Both the position numbers and the translations under genes were made by a program. The notes under the pieces are model-generated. The model saw only the letters and a list, made by a program, of their open reading frames with translations, was not told the DNA's origin and searched no databases. Shown here piece after piece: positions 55,039-64,000 of a stretch of DNA of 64,000 nt. Source of the DNA: Xyrauchen texanus (lineage: Eukaryota; Chordata; Actinopteri; Cypriniformes; Catostomidae); contig NC_068281.1 in assembly GCF_025860055.1 (NCBI RefSeq), positions 27,155,284 through 27,219,283 on the forward strand, written 5' to 3'. Position 1 is the stretch's first letter. Every line of letters starts with the position of its first letter.

Positions 55039-57486
55039 TCAGGCCGGGGCGTCATCCGGCCTGCCTACCACTCCCCCCCCCATTTCTGGAGAGGAAGTCA
55101 GCGGCAGCCATCTGCACCCCCCCGGTCTGTGGATCACCTTGAATTTAAAAGGCTGGAGGGCCAGATACCAACGGGTGATCCAGGCGTTAGTATCCTTCAT
55201 GCGGTGAAGCCACTGGAGTGGGGCGTGGTCCGAGCAGAGGGTGAAGGCCCGCCCCAGCAGGTAGTAACGGAGTGTGAGGACCGCCCACTTGATGGCCGGA
55301 CACTCCTTCTCCACGGTGCTGTACTTGGTCTCCCTCAAGGAGAGCTTCCGGCTGATGTACAGCACCGGGCGCTTCTCCCCCTCCACCACCTGCGAGAGTA
55401 CGGCCCCCAGCCCTCTGTCTGAAGCGTCCGTCTGCAATACAAAAGGGAGAGAGAAGTCAGGTGCATGCAAAAGCAGCCCCCCACAAAGTGCAGCTTTAAT
55501 CTGTGTAAACGCCTGTTGGCACTGCTCTGACCATTGGATCGGATCTGGAGCCCCCTTTTTAGTGAGGTTGGTCAGCGGGCTGGTGACATCCGAATAATTA
55601 GGCACAAATCTTCTGTAATAGCCAGCCAGCCCCAGGAACTGCCTCACCCCCTTTTTGGTCTTGGGTCTAGGGCAAGTCGCAATCGCCGCGGTCTTGTCAA
55701 TTTGGGGACGCACCTGGCCATGACCCAAGTGGAACCCCAGATACCGTACCTCCACACGCCCAACCGTGCACTTTTTCGGGTTTGCCGTGAGCCCGGCCCG
55801 CCGCAGCGATCTCAGGACGGCCCTCAGATGTTGCATGTGCCGCTGCCAATCATTGCTATAAATGATGATATCGTCTAGATAGGCAGTGGCGTAAACAGTA
55901 TGCGGTCTGAGGATCCTATCCACGAGACGCTGAAACGTGGCTGGTGCCCCGAACAAACCGAAAGGAAGAGTCACGAATTGGTGTAATCCGAACGGTGTGG
56001 TGAAGGCCGTTTTTTCACGGGATATTGGTGTCAAGGGGATCTGCCAATAACCCTTCGTTAGATCCAAGGTCGAATAAAATCGAGCCGTACCTAACCGATC
56101 GAGCAGTTCATCAACACGGGGCATTGGGTACGCGTCAAATTTAGACACCGCGTTGACTTTCCTATAATCCACACAGAAACGTACAGACCCATCGCTCTTG
56201 GGAACAAGGACGACCGGGCTGGACCAATCGCTGTGGGACTCTTCTATTACTCCCATCTCAAGCATCGCGTCCAATTCTTCTCGAACTACTTTCTTTTTAT
56301 GTTCGGGCAAGCGATAGGGGCGGCAACGTACCACCACGCCCGGCTCGGTCTCGATATGGTGATGTATGATGTTTGTGCGGCCCGGTAGAGGAGAAAACAC
56401 GTCTGCAAACTCCTTTTGTAATTCGGAAACCTCTGCGAGTTGGCGCGGTGAGATGTGGTCTTCACAAGGAACCGGGGTGTTGAGATTGCGGGCTTTGTTT
56501 ACCTCCGGTCCGAGCTCCGCCCTCTCCGGAACTACCGTTGCCAACGTCACAGAGGCCGCCTCTTCTCTCCACAATTTCAGGAGGTTGAGGTGATATATTT
56601 GACGCGCGCCCCCTCTATCGGTACGTTTAACCTCATAATCGAGATCCCCTACTCGTCGTGTGACCTCAAAGGGTCCTTGCCACTTGGCGAGTAATTTAGA
56701 GCTCGATGTTGGGAGTAATACAAGCACTTTACCTCCCGGTGCGAATTCCCTTAGCTGAGCACCCCTGTCATACAGCCGGCGTTGGCGTTCTTGAGCTTGG
56801 AGCAAATTCTCCTGTGTTAATTTCCCCAGTGTGTGGAGTTTTGCTCTAAGATCAAGAACGTATTGAATTTCGTTTTTACTATTAGAAGGTCCCTCCTCCC
56901 AAGCTTCGCGGATGACGTCGAGGACCCCGCGTGGGCGTCGCCCGTACAGCAGCTCAAATGGGGAGAACCCCGTGGAGGCTTGCGGGACCTCTCGTACTGC
57001 GAATAACAGAGGGTCCAGCCACTTATCCCAATTTCTAGCGTCTTCATGTACGAATTTACGAATCATATTTTTGAGCGTCTTATTAAATCGTTCCACCAGT
57101 CCATCTGTCTGAGGATGGTAGACGCTAGTGCGAATCGACTTAATGCCCAAGAGTTCGTAAAGTTCGCGAAGTGTTCGTGACATAAAAGTAGTGCCTTGGT
57201 CGGTGAGGATTTCTTTCGGAATCCCCACCCGGGAGATTATTTTGAAGAGTGCTCCTGCAACACTACGTGCTGAGATGTTGCTCAAAGGCACTGATTCCGG
57301 ATATCGCGTTGCGTAATCCACCAGGACTAACACAAAGCGATGTCCGCGTGCCGTCCGTTCTAATGGCCCGACGAGGTCCATTCCAATTCTTTCGAAGGGA
57401 ACCTCGATCAATGGAAGGGGGCGCAAAGGCGCTTTTGGGGTGGCCGGTGGGTTTACCTGCGGACGTCGCCGCCAATGCCCGGCCAA
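55039..57486 (-). CDS. Integrase core + reverse transcriptase + RNase H (815 codons open)
   Basis: One open minus frame. Integrase core: Asp37 (GMDLVGPL), Asp96 (TDQGTTF), Glu132 (LVERFNKTL), an exact D,D-35-E spacing. A GPF/Y-like module is at about 250-310 (KWQGPFEV). Reverse transcriptase: Asp475 (STLDLTKGYWQIP) and YLDD 536-539. RNase H: Asp687 (LQTDASDRGLGAVL), Glu726 or Glu728, Asp753 (CSDHAPLQW). The C-terminal 30 residues look shifted relative to the family ending. The N-terminal zinc finger is broken upstream, so complete Pol is not encoded, but the three catalytic domains are uninterrupted. Confidence 0.9.
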   Translation of the reverse strand: MAGHWRRRPQVNPPATPKAPLRPLPLIEVPFERIGMDLVGPLERTARGHRFVLVLVDYATRYPESVPLSNISARSVAGALFKIISRVGIPKEILTDQGTTFMSRTLRELYELLGIKSIRTSVYHPQTDGLVERFNKTLKNMIRKFVHEDARNWDKWLDPLLFAVREVPQASTGFSPFELLYGRRPRGVLDVIREAWEEGPSNSKNEIQYVLDLRAKLHTLGKLTQENLLQAQERQRRLYDRGAQLREFAPGGKVLVLLPTSSSKLLAKWQGPFEVTRRVGDLDYEVKRTDRGGARQIYHLNLLKLWREEAASVTLATVVPERAELGPEVNKARNLNTPVPCEDHISPRQLAEVSELQKEFADVFSPLPGRTNIIHHHIETEPGVVVRCRPYRLPEHKKKVVREELDAMLEMGVIEESHSDWSSPVVLVPKSDGSVRFCVDYRKVNAVSKFDAYPMPRVDELLDRLGTARFYSTLDLTKGYWQIPLTPISREKTAFTTPFGLHQFVTLPFGLFGAPATFQRLVDRILRPHTVYATAYLDDIIIYSNDWQRHMQHLRAVLRSLRRAGLTANPKKCTVGRVEVRYLGFHLGHGQVRPQIDKTAAIATCPRPKTKKGVRQFLGLAGYYRRFVPNYSDVTSPLTNLTKKGAPDPIQWSEQCQQAFTQIKAALCGGLLLHAPDFSLPFVLQTDASDRGLGAVLSQVVEGEKRPVLYISRKLSLRETKYSTVEKECPAIKWAVLTLRYYLLGRAFTLCSDHAPLQWLHRMKDTNAWITRWYLALQPFKFKVIHRPGGCRWLPLTSSPEMGGGVVGRPDDAPA

Positions 57487-57860
57487 TAGAAACGGGCTAT
57501 TAGATGGAGAAGTGTCTTTCTTTCCCCTAGGTGACCGGCCATAGGATTATAGTGAGCCGCCTGGAAAACCATTTCCCGGCGGCTCAGTGGAATCAATAAT
57601 TGTGTCACTTCCTCCTTTGTTTGAGCGTCCTGCGTCACTCTGTACAACCGATCTTTAATAAGCGAAAAATATGGATATGAAACGGCAACACCCGGCCGGA
57701 GTTGTTGACCATCGGTTACTCTCACTTGGTCAAAAGCGTGCTTAAGGGTTTCATCCCGCGACTGCTCCAAGGGGAAGTCCCCCTCCGGGAACCTCGCCCC
57801 TTCCCTCGTCATTCGGAGCAGCCGAGGACGGCCCCGGCTCCGCCTCCCCTGCCAAAGCAT
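57453..57860 (-). pseudogene. Integrase N-terminal region (His half of zinc finger)
   Basis: A minus frame of 135 codons. SYPYFSLIKDRLYRVTQD is a linker, and FQAAHYNPMAGHLGERKTLL carries the two histidines of the HHCC finger, followed by FYWPGIGGDVRR and a stop. The cysteine pair that should follow is not in this or the next frame, so a small deletion has removed it. Confidence 0.8.
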
Positions 57861-57869
57861 CGCACATCA

Positions 57870-58170
57870 CACATCTCTTCACTTTCATGCAGGACCCATC
57901 CGCACAAACTCCCTCCAATAAATTTCTAAAATTCGGCCAATCAGTTTCCAAAATTAGCGGATGGGTGAGGCGGGAACTAACCGCTGCCTCCACACTATGT
58001 TTTTCTCCCCGGAATTTGATCGCCAAAGTCACCATGGGATACTTGTGAACATCCCCATGCACACACCTCACCCTCACCCATTTAGCTGAGCCCAAAGCCC
58101 CGGGTTGAACCAAGCATTGGTGGATGGTGGTCTGGTTACAGCCGGTATCCAACAATGCTTGGTATGTACC
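57870..58170 (-). pseudogene. Retrotransposon aspartic protease domain
   Basis: The minus frame opens with LLDTGCNQTTIHQ, an aspartic protease active-site motif (DTG), followed by hydrophobic strands and LILETDWPN. It is in a different frame from gag, shifted near a run of seven G (minus) at 58169-58175, and again from the integrase segment. Confidence 0.75.
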
Positions 58171-59055
58171 CCCCCTGGATCCTTACCGGAATACGGTATG
58201 CTCCAGCCCGATCGGGGGCAGCCTGCGGGACATCGGAGACCCGCACCACCATCCCTATTTCCATCAGTGGACACTGATCCCGGAAGTGGTCCGGGTCTCC
58301 GCACCTCCAGCAGACCGGCCCAGGCGCCACGGCCGCACCCGTGCTGGCGGGCGCCCCCACGAGTCGTACGGCTTCCTCCAGTGACGCCGGGCGGTGGCAC
58401 TGGACCCACTCCGCTGTTCTCCGGGGCAAGCGCTGCACAAACTGCTCCAGTACCACCTGATCGACGAGCTCCTCGACGTCACGGTCCCCCGCAAGCAGCC
58501 ACCTCCGACAGGCATCACTGAGCCGCTGGGCGAACGCAAATGGGCGGTCGGACTTATCCAGTTTCAAGGCCCGGAAGAGCTGGCGACTTTCTTCCGGGCT
58601 CCGACCAACCCGTTGCAGGATGGCTCTCCTCAAGTTGGTATAAGCCAGGAGGCTTGTTGCCGGAAGTTGTTGTGCCGCGAGCTGTGCTTCCCCGGACAAG
58701 AGAGGGACGAGGCGGGCTGCCCACTGGTTGCGCGGCCAACCCCAAATTTTCCGCCGTGCGCTCAGAGGTCCAGGAACGCCTCCGGATCATCTGCCGGCCC
58801 CATCTTCTGTAGCGCGGGTGGGGGCAGTGTGGCGCGGGTGTCTGGGGTCGCGGCTGCGTCTGGAGCAGCCTCCTGGCTGAGGAGGCTCCGGATAGCAAGC
58901 CGGTCCTCTGCTTGAGCCCGCATTATCTCAAAGAACCGACGATCCTGGTCCTGTCGGAGCTCAAGCAGAGACTGTTGGTGGCTCTGATGGAGAGTAGCGA
59001 GGGACTGGAGGACTTCCGCCAGCTAGGAGGACTCTATGGGGCGATTCTGTTCCAT
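58136..59055 (-). pseudogene. gag of the Gmr1-like element: SCAN-like capsid and CCHC knuckle
   Basis: The minus strand ATG at 59055-59053 opens MEQNRPIESS, then a TAG stops it. The same frame continues with a Gln-rich N-terminus and ends at FLDL before another stop at about 58770. A frame change follows, into the open segment 58699-58136. That segment has the helical SCAN-like stretch LRRAILQRVGRSPEESRQLF, RWLLAGDRDVEELVDQVVLE and QFVQRLPRRTAEWVQ, then the zinc knuckle CWRCGDPDHFRDQC. The product would be the structural capsid/nucleocapsid protein. It is disabled by the nonsense codon and at least one frame change. Confidence 0.85.
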
Positions 59056-59092
59056 AATTTGCAGATTTTTTTATTTTTTTTTTCCAGCTAAC
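58990..59092 (-). other. Untranslated leader and gag start region of the retrotransposon
   Basis: Between the primer site and the gag ATG (59055-59053) lies a short A-rich leader on the minus strand. No other feature. Confidence 0.5.
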
Positions 59093-59110
59093 TCCCGGGT
59101 TTCGGCACCA
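59093..59110 (-). promoter_or_regulatory. Retrotransposon primer binding site (tRNA-Phe type)
   Basis: The minus strand reads TGGTGCCGAAACCCGGGA, one base inside the 5' LTR. The plus strand here (tcccgggtttcggcacca) is what I recall as the 3' end of vertebrate tRNA-Phe including CCA, so an 18-nt pairing is proposed. Confidence 0.75.
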
Positions 59111-59111
59111 G

Positions 59112-59405
59112 TGTGAAGCTTTCCACTAAGGAAGACACGGGAACCAGCGTCGGCTTCAAGGTAAGATTCTTTAATTACACACTTTCTGTTCGATACACAA
59201 TTGTACAACACACGTTCTTTTAGTTGCTACTCTGGGTGTAGGCACTCTCTTTTTTCGAGGCTCTGTGGCTGCTGCTCTTTTATGCCGCTCTCCTCATGCT
59301 TACTGCAATTAGACACAGGTGTTAGACATAATTTAGCTCAGGTGTAAGCGCCCTTACCGCTTTTCTCTCCCGGACGGGCGCTTGACCACGCCCCCCGCTG
59401 CCACA
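59112..59405 (-). repeat. 5' LTR of the Gmr1-like element
   Basis: 294 bp, TG...CA ends in either reading. On the minus strand it contains a TATA-like gcataaaagagc and a late aattaaag. It differs from the other LTR at about five positions plus one base of length by eye, which indicates recent insertion. Confidence 0.93.
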
Positions 59406-59736
59406 TATACATTTTTATATAAATTCTTCACATTTTAAAAAAAGTTGTAAAATCATCAAAACTATGGAAAAACATAAATGGAACTATGTAAATTATGTTG
59501 TGACTATCCAAACAAAATCCAAAATAAATAAAAACTGATATTTTAGCATGTTCAGAGTCCCTTTGCCTAGAATTTGCAGACATGTACTCTTGACATTTTC
59601 TCAACCAACTTCTTGAGTAATCACCCTGGGATAATTTTTAAACAGTACTGAAGGAGTTCCCATCTATGTTGGGCACTTATTGCTGATTTAAAAAAAAAAA
59701 AAGAATTATAATGAAATAAATTAATATGTTGGCACA

Positions 59737-60974
59737 TATGGAGGACAAAACATGCAAAAATAATAAATAAATGTAATAAGAAAATAAATAAAGGAATAAA
59801 TGTCTTGATAAAACAAATATAATTAGTTTTTAATGAAAGTTATTCCTGAATTTATTTTTGTATGACTTTTTTTCCTTTATTTATTATTCTCTTTTTATTT
59901 ATTATTTTCTCTTTTTATTTTTATTCTTTAATACTTTTTTATTCTTTCATTTGTTTTGTTTTTTATTATTATATATTTATGCATTCCTTTATTTTTATAT
60001 GTATTTATTCCCACATGTATTTATTTCTATATTTAAATATTCCCACATTTATTTATTTTTTGTATTTATTATTACATTTCTGTCTCTTGTATTATAATGG
60101 TGTGGGCGGGTCCTGCTTACCATTGGTTTATAGATTGAAGCGTGTGCTCGATTACTCTTGACTTGTTTTGATGTGACGTTAGGTCAGCCATATCTTGTAA
60201 ACTATAGCTATTTGTGGGGCTAAAAACATAAGAGTTTAAGTCAATCCAAGATGTATTGGTTATACTAAAATCACAAAATGAGCAAGTTTCATAAATTATA
60301 TGATTTAACCTTGTCCTTTTCTTTTCTGCGTAGGCCTATATAACTTCATATTTTGATGTCCGCAAATCCATAATATTGTTTTCTGTTGTTATGATTGTAC
60401 ATTATAAAAGATACAACCATGCTTCATTTCCCTGATCGTTTATGTTTGTATGTATATAAGTTCTGCAATTAAAAAAATAAAAAATCTATAGCTGACGCTT
60501 CACATATAGCCTATCTATAGAGTTGCGCACTTGCGAATGAAGTCGATAACCACGCATCAAATAACTATGTTTCATTTAGAGTAGAGGTGCTTATTGATGT
60601 TTTAGGAGAGCTGTATGCCGGTATGAATGTCGAAGCACATCCTGGATTGTTAAACTCTCTGCAAAACGTTTCCTGCATATTCAAAATCTGTGCGAGTCAG
60701 AGGGTGCTAAGGTGGGACGTCCATGTGCTTCCGATAAGTACTATTGAGCTCTCAACCAATGATGCACTGGAGCTACGCAAGGACCGCCTCCCTCATTTCC
60801 ATGTTGCACGCAGAAAAGAAAAAATAAATACATGTATAAATAAATAAATATATATGGGAATATATAAATATGGAAATAAATATATGTGGGAATAAATAAG
60901 ACATTTATTCCTTTATTTATTTTTTTATTATTACATTTATTTATTTATTATTTATTCAGGTTGGGGCCTCCATA
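59737..60974. mobile_element. AT-rich palindromic element, 1.24 kb
   Basis: tatggagg at the left and cctccata at the right are perfect inverted ends, flanked by ggcaca on both sides (59731-59736 and 60975-60980). Inner arms aaataaaggaataaatgtct (about 59785) and agacatttattcctttattt (about 60900) are complementary. The middle is unassigned; an 86-codon frame at 60587-60847 shows no domain. Confidence 0.7.
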
Positions 60975-62164
60975 GGCACAATTATATTTTGTCTGCAAAA
61001 CTAATTTCAAACATTTAATTATAAGCCTTTAGATCAAAAGATTTTAAGATCATGAGAAACATTTTAGTCAAGTGTTTCAAAACTTTTGAACGGATATAGA
61101 AATATAAGTGGAAACTATCTGAACATTAATTAATCCATTACTAATATTTTTTGACTCTTAAGTAATGATAATGAAAAAGGTAAAGTACTTATGCATATTT
61201 ATAAACTTTATTGTAAAGAGGAAACAGTTTGAAAATTAATTAATGCGTTACTAATGTTTGTTGGCTCTTAATTCATGATAAATAATGATAATGAAGTAAT
61301 CATTATGCAAATATATGAATCTTACTGTAATGTAGAAACTGTCTGAACATCAATTAATGTGTTACGATTTTTTGTTGACATAATGATAAATAATAATAAA
61401 GTATTTACTGTGCATATTTGTAAACCTTATTATAAAGTGTAACATATTTCAACATTACCTAATGTGTTACTAATGTTTGTAGATTCTTTAAAAAAAAAAA
61501 TTGCAATAAAAAAACATGAATTTTAGGTATTGACAGACCTTATTGTAAAACAATTCACACGTTCCAAATATTTGCAGGACATTTTTTAGCATTACATAGC
61601 AAATGTAACACATTCATTACAATATTGAATCACTAACGAATCAACATATATAGTTTTGAGAACATATTTCTGCACTGCACAGAAGAAAGGTAATACAAAT
61701 ATTAAAATCTTTAGCAACATACACAAGAATGGGAAAACTGTCAAATAAGTTTGCACAAAGTTTAGTCCTTAATTTGCAACTAAATTGCTTCTTCCACAAT
61801 AACTACAGTTATATGGACACCAGAAAAAGTAGAAAGCAAGTTTTTGTGAGAAACAGCGTTCCCGTTTACATGCACAGTTTAAGTGGTGTACTCTTTACTC
61901 CCGTATACATGTGGCCACGTCAGTAAGCAGCATTCTCCACAATAACGTAATTTCTTGCAATACTTGTGTAAACACACATGGCATCCAAGGAAGACTTCAC
62001 TATTTTACTCTCTGTTGATTCGGTTTATTTCCAGATATTCCAGAGTTGTTGCTATGTTTGTTTCCTTAACGTACAATCACGACCTGCAGCTGAACTGCAA
62101 TGCAGAAGTGGTGGTTTACCTCTTACATAAAACTCCAGGACTCCACCAGTGTACAGAGCATATA

Positions 62165-62960
62165 CACTGATCAGCTACAACATTAAACCACTGATATGTG
62201 AAATGAATAACATTTATTATCTCATTACAATGGCACATGTCAAGGGGTGGGATATATTAGGTGACAAGTGAACAGTCAGTTCTTGAATTGCATGTGTTAG
62301 CAGCAGGGCAAAAATGGGCAAGCGTAAGGATCTGAGCGACTTTGACAAGGGCCAAATTGTGATGGCTAGATGACTGGGTCAGAGCATCTCCAAAACGGCA
62401 GGTCTTATGGAGTGATCCCGATATGCAGTGGTTAGTACCTACAAAAAGTGGTCCAAGGAAGGACAACCAGTGAACCGGCGACAGGGTCATAGGTGCTCAA
62501 GGCTCACTGATGCATGTAGGGAGCGAAGGCTAGCCCGTCTGGTCCAATCCCACAGAAGAGCTACTGTAGCACAAATTGCTGAAAAACTTAATGCTGGCCA
62601 TGATAGAAAGGTGTCAGAACACACAGTGCATCACATGCTTGCGTAGCTGCAGAGCGGTCAGAGTGCCCACGCTGACCTCTGTCCACCATCGAAAGCACCT
62701 ACAATGGGCACGTGAGCGTCAGAACTGGACCATGGAGCAATGGAAGAAGGTGGCCTGGTCTGATGAATCATGTTTTCTTTTAGATCATGTGGACGGCCAT
62801 GTGTGTGTGCATCGTTTACCTGGGGAAGAGATGGCAGAAGGATGCACTATGTAGTGTGATGCTCTGGGCAATGTTCTGCTGGGAAACCTTGGATCCTGGC
62901 ATTCATGTGGATGTAACTTTGACATGTGCCACCAACCTAAAGATTGGGTGTTTAGGGTGT
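62165..62960 (+). mobile_element. Truncated Tc1-like element
   Basis: It starts acactgatcagctacaaca, a common fish Tc1-like end, and carries a transposase relic. The 3' half of the transposase and the second terminal repeat are missing; the match fades after about 62950. Confidence 0.75.
62314..62870 (+). pseudogene. Tc1-like transposase, inactivated and truncated
   Basis: ATG at 62314 reads MGKRKDLSDFDKGQIVMAR and then a stop. It continues VSTYKKWSKEGQPVNRRQGH (DNA-binding region) and, after a stop and a frame change near 62645, reaches VAWSDESCFLLDHVDGHVCV with the first catalytic Asp. The later Asp and Glu are absent. Confidence 0.85.
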
Positions 62961-63388
62961 TGTTCATTGTTGATGTTAGCTATTGTATTAAGAAATTTTA
63001 ATTATAAATCTTTTTATTGTTAAGAAATGTGAAAGTATATGTATAAATGATCATTAACTAATATTAATAAATGCTGTATACAAGTGTTGTTCATTGTTAG
63101 TTCATGTTAACTAATGGATTAACTAATGTTAACAATTGCAACCTTATCGTAAAGTGTTACTATACATAAAAATTGATTCACAAGGTAAAACATTAAATAA
63201 TGTGTTGTTGTAGAATAGAATGTACTAATCACTCCCTTTTGTTTTTATTAGCATTTTCTATACTGTCCCAACTTTTTCAGAATTGGGGTTTGTACCTTAT
63301 AGTCTTTGTGTAAGAATTGTAAAAAGTAAATATTTTGAGGTAATATAGTTTGGCCTCTTTACAATACCTCTAAAGTCTGTTTATACTT

Positions 63389-63567
63389 CTATTTATTTCT
63401 TAAGTCCTGCATGGCTTGATCATAAGGAGGTGGAGGCTGGCTGTAGTGGGACGGCAGGGCTGAGTACACTACAGACATGTGACTGGGGTGAGTCTGCACT
63501 GGGATGGCAGTTAAAATGGCTGCAGTCTCTGAGTCTCCATAACTCTGAAAGCCAGTCTGGTATGGTC
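63389..63567 (-). CDS. VOPP1-like terminal exon (PPxY tail)
   Basis: 179 nt, phase 1 in. A split glycine codon joins RHPIISQ to GPYQTGF. Proline-rich cytosolic tail with PPPPY. The 3' UTR runs left of 63389 on the minus strand; no polyadenylation signal was confirmed. Confidence 0.72.
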
Positions 63568-63776
63568 CTACCAACACATAAAACACAGTGGATGATACCA
63601 TATAAAAGGTGTGTGTTGGAGGCTAGGATACAGAAGGCTTACCTTGTGATATGATGGGGTGTCTAGTGAAGGCCACTTTAAAATCAGGTGCCCCAGGGGG
63701 AGAGGAATGGCGCAAGCGTCTGCGAATGAAGTATCCAGCACTGCAGCAGCACAGAATGCCAATCATCAGCAGTAAC
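63389..63776 (-). CDS. VOPP1/WBP1-like single-pass membrane protein, last two exons
   Basis: Exons on the minus strand: 63776-63643 (134 nt, phase 2-type start after ctgcag, donor gtaagc) and 63567-63389 (TAG at 63391-63389). The first encodes LLLMIGILCCCSAGYFIRRR, a membrane span with a basic stop-transfer tail, then RHSSPPGAPDFKVAFTRHP. The second encodes GPYQTGFQSYGDSETAA and ends SQPPPPYDQAMQDLRNK, with a PPxY motif that binds WW domains. This layout fits VOPP1, and less well WBP1L or shisa relatives. The cysteine-rich N-terminus and signal peptide lie beyond 64000. It is transcribed toward tgfbr1 (convergent). Confidence 0.7.
63643..63776 (-). CDS. VOPP1-like penultimate exon (membrane span)
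   Basis: 134 nt. Acceptor tctgcag and donor gtaagc on the minus strand are both strong. CCCSAGYFIRRRLRH closely resembles the VOPP1 membrane-exit sequence. Confidence 0.72.
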
Positions 63777-63809
63777 CTGCAGACCAATCAAAAACAGGCC
63801 ATAAAATAT

Positions 63810-64000
63810 TTCATGTAGCTCAACTGGTAGAGCATAGTGCTTGCCATGCCACGGTTATTAGTAGGACTCCCAGGGCGTGCATGCCAGCCTAATGATAAAA
63901 TGAATAGCTTGAATGTTAAAATAGTTTTTCTTCCAATCTCGTCCTTTATAGAATAGTTCACCCAAAATGTAAATTCTGTCATTATTTACTTACCCTCATG
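63810..64000. repeat. tRNA-like SINE fragment and 'ttcaccc' repeat end
   Basis: gtagctcaactggtagagca (63817-63836) looks like a tRNA D-arm/A-box region, followed by a degenerate 3' part. Then gaatagttcacccaaaatgt and catta-tttacttaccctcatg begin another copy of the common miniature repeat, cut off by the window edge. It lies in the intron upstream of the penultimate VOPP1-like exon. Confidence 0.6.

Larger units (their letters stand above)
54729..59405 (-). mobile_element. Gmr1-like Ty3/gypsy LTR retrotransposon, near full length
   Basis: 4.68 kb, minus orientation. LTRs 59112-59405 (5') and 54729-55021 (3') bound it, and perfect 5-bp repeats TATAC flank it (54724-54728 and 59406-59410). Order on the minus strand: 5' LTR, primer site 59110-59093, gag with SCAN-like domain and CCHC knuckle, protease, integrase, reverse transcriptase, RNase H, short purine-rich tract just before the 3' LTR. 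Integrase before reverse transcriptase is the copia-like order known for the Gmr1 group. Small indels and a stop disable gag, protease and the integrase zinc region, while an 815-codon frame remains open. Confidence 0.93.
44851..63388. other. Intergenic region tgfbr1 to VOPP1-like, repeat-dominated
   Basis: 18.5 kb. Besides the listed elements there is a poly-A tract at about 44925-44942. The tgfbr1 3' UTR must begin here, but its end cannot be placed. The stretches 47800-49100, 50000-50880, 53250-54720 and 61000-62150 contain no feature I can name, apart from the (TTTG)n at 53303-53324. Confidence 0.6.

Noticed and set aside
55129..55422. Plus-strand open frames across the retrotransposon (55129-58915)
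   Set aside because: They mirror the minus-strand pol and gag coding sequence, which has clear catalytic motifs.
63810..63890. tRNA-like sequence near the right end
   Set aside because: The D-arm region is good, but the anticodon arm and T-loop are degenerate and it abuts a miniature repeat, so it is a SINE fragment rather than a tRNA gene.

Overview
The window is nuclear DNA from a bony fish, most likely a cyprinid (carp, barb or zebrafish relative). It holds AT-rich, intron-containing genes with canonical GT-AG borders, GT/AT microsatellites, and a dense fish-type transposon load: Tc1, hAT miniature elements, DIRS, a Gmr1-like Ty3/gypsy element, and tRNA-derived SINEs. No prokaryotic, CRISPR or organellar features were seen.

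Three protein-coding genes are present. (1) The 3' part of a collagen XV alpha-1 gene (col15a1-like, + strand, 788-16074). Twenty-two exons encode the last 609 residues: the interrupted Gly-X-Y region, the NC1 trimerisation and hinge segments, and a complete endostatin-like domain. (2) A complete TGF-beta type I receptor gene (tgfbr1, + strand, 17903-44850). Nine exons join in frame to a 495-residue serine/threonine kinase receptor. Its ATG lies only 1.8 kb past the collagen stop codon. COL15A1 next to TGFBR1 is a conserved vertebrate linkage, which supports both names. (3) On the minus strand at the right edge, the last two exons of a small single-pass membrane protein with a PPxY tail, VOPP1/WBP1-like (63389-63776).

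The rest is introns and an 18.5-kb tgfbr1-to-VOPP1-like intergenic region, filled with mobile DNA. A decayed DIRS retrotransposon (about 9.1-13.4 kb) sits in a collagen intron. The 12.4-kb first intron of tgfbr1 holds a Tc1 element split by a 728-bp hAT-type insertion, a second hAT miniature element and a solo LTR. A third hAT miniature element is in intron 2, and SINE copies lie in introns 1 and 4. The intergenic region holds hAT-type elements, a fold-back built from Tc1-like transposase sequence, a LINE 3' end, an AT-rich palindromic element, a truncated Tc1, and a near-full-length LTR retrotransposon (54729-59405). That retrotransposon has 5-bp target duplications, a tRNA-Phe-type primer site, a SCAN-like gag, and integrase placed before reverse transcriptase.

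I found no convincing wholly new biological system. The items most worth a second look are the Gmr1-like element, the Tc1-derived fold-back, the nested transposon stratigraphy, and an inverted repeat that brackets tgfbr1 exon 2. All coordinates and repeat identities were read by eye, and no database search was run.
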